A DNA stretch of 64,000 nt from NCBI GenBank assembly GCA_902592545.1, contig CACJFA010000001.1:1-64000 (forward strand), given 5' to 3'. The notes beneath the pieces were generated by a model. That model searched no databases, had not been told where the DNA came from, and was given only the letters and a program-made list of their open reading frames with translations. This document shows positions 63,451-64,000 of this stretch, one piece after another. Origin of the DNA: an uncultured Pelagibacteraceae bacterium. GTDB lineage: Bacteria; Pseudomonadota; Alphaproteobacteria; Pelagibacterales; Pelagibacteraceae. How positions within the stretch are numbered: the stretch's first letter is position 1; every line of letters begins with the position of its first letter. The translations under genes were made by a program, and so were the position numbers.

Positions 63451-64000
63451 ATGGATAAAATAGTAATTTACGATACAGAAACAACAAATAGTACAATTTG
63501 GGGCTCAATAATTGAAGTAGGTGCTGTAGTTGTTGATAAAAACTTAAAAGAAATTGGTAAGCTAAATATTCGTGGCAGAATGCCCGAGGGTGAGGTTCCA
63601 AGTGCAAAGGCCTTATTAGTTAATTCAACAAGTATTGATTTACTTACTAAAGGCAATTACTCGCATTACGATTTTTTAGGGGCAATAGAAAATTTTTTCT
63701 CTAAAGCTGGTCCAGCATTGTTTATGGGTTGGAGTAACTTAAATTTTGATAGACGAATGTTTCATTTTAATTTTTTTAAAGGGAATAGATATCCTTACAT
63801 TACACATTCATCACCCAATAAAGAACATGACGGTTTACATGTTGCAAGAGTAGCACAAACCTTGAATCCTGAAACATTAAAGACTGAATTAACAGAAGCT
63901 GGAAATGAAAGTCTAGCTTTAGAAGGTTTAGCTAGACAACAAGGATTTGATACATCTCAACAACACACTGCTTATCATGATGCATTCACAAGCTTAAAAA
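63451..64000 (+). CDS. DEDD exonuclease, ExoI (SbcB)-like, truncated by window end
   Basis: Own translation MDKIVIYDTETTNSTIWGSIIEVGAVVVDKNL...MGWSNLNFDRRMFHFNFF...HTAYHDAFTSLK; DxE, NxxFD and HxxxD motifs. Confidence 0.8.
   Translation, partial: MDKIVIYDTETTNSTIWGSIIEVGAVVVDKNLKEIGKLNIRGRMPEGEVPSAKALLVNSTSIDLLTKGNYSHYDFLGAIENFFSKAGPALFMGWSNLNFDRRMFHFNFFKGNRYPYITHSSPNKEHDGLHVARVAQTLNPETLKTELTEAGNESLALEGLARQQGFDTSQQHTAYHDAFTSLK

Overview
AT-rich, densely packed bacterial chromosome segment. Gene content and compactness fit a streamlined alphaproteobacterium of the SAR11/Pelagibacterales type; this assignment is inference, since no search was run. Almost all of the window is core metabolism and informational genes: a Suv3-like helicase, a TAXI-TRAP transporter, PDH E1/E2, glutamate synthase, thrS-infC-rpmI-rplT-pheST-lepA, gyrB, a RegB-like kinase, a CobS/CobT/DnaJ/BolA cluster, aroBK, def-fmt-truA, a SET-domain protein beside an HDAC-family protein, dapE/dapD, argB, yidC-yidD-rnpA-rpmH, dcd-murA-hisD-infA, cspA, tRNA-His-hisS-hisZ-hisG, and rmuC plus two nucleases. 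There are five tRNAs (Arg-ACG, Ser-GGA, Thr-GGT, Phe-GAA, His-GTG). I saw no rRNA, CRISPR, phage or IS elements. The best candidates for follow-up are: (1) a tRNA-His with A73, no G-1 and a G1:U72 pair, 4 nt upstream of the hisS start codon; (2) adjacent SET-domain and HDAC-like genes inside a conserved housekeeping block; (3) a lipoyl domain fused to the N-terminus of PDH E1; (4) tRNA-Thr and tRNA-Phe with non-canonical T-loops; (5) microproteins not called in the ORF track; (6) convergent gene ends that all overlap or abut.
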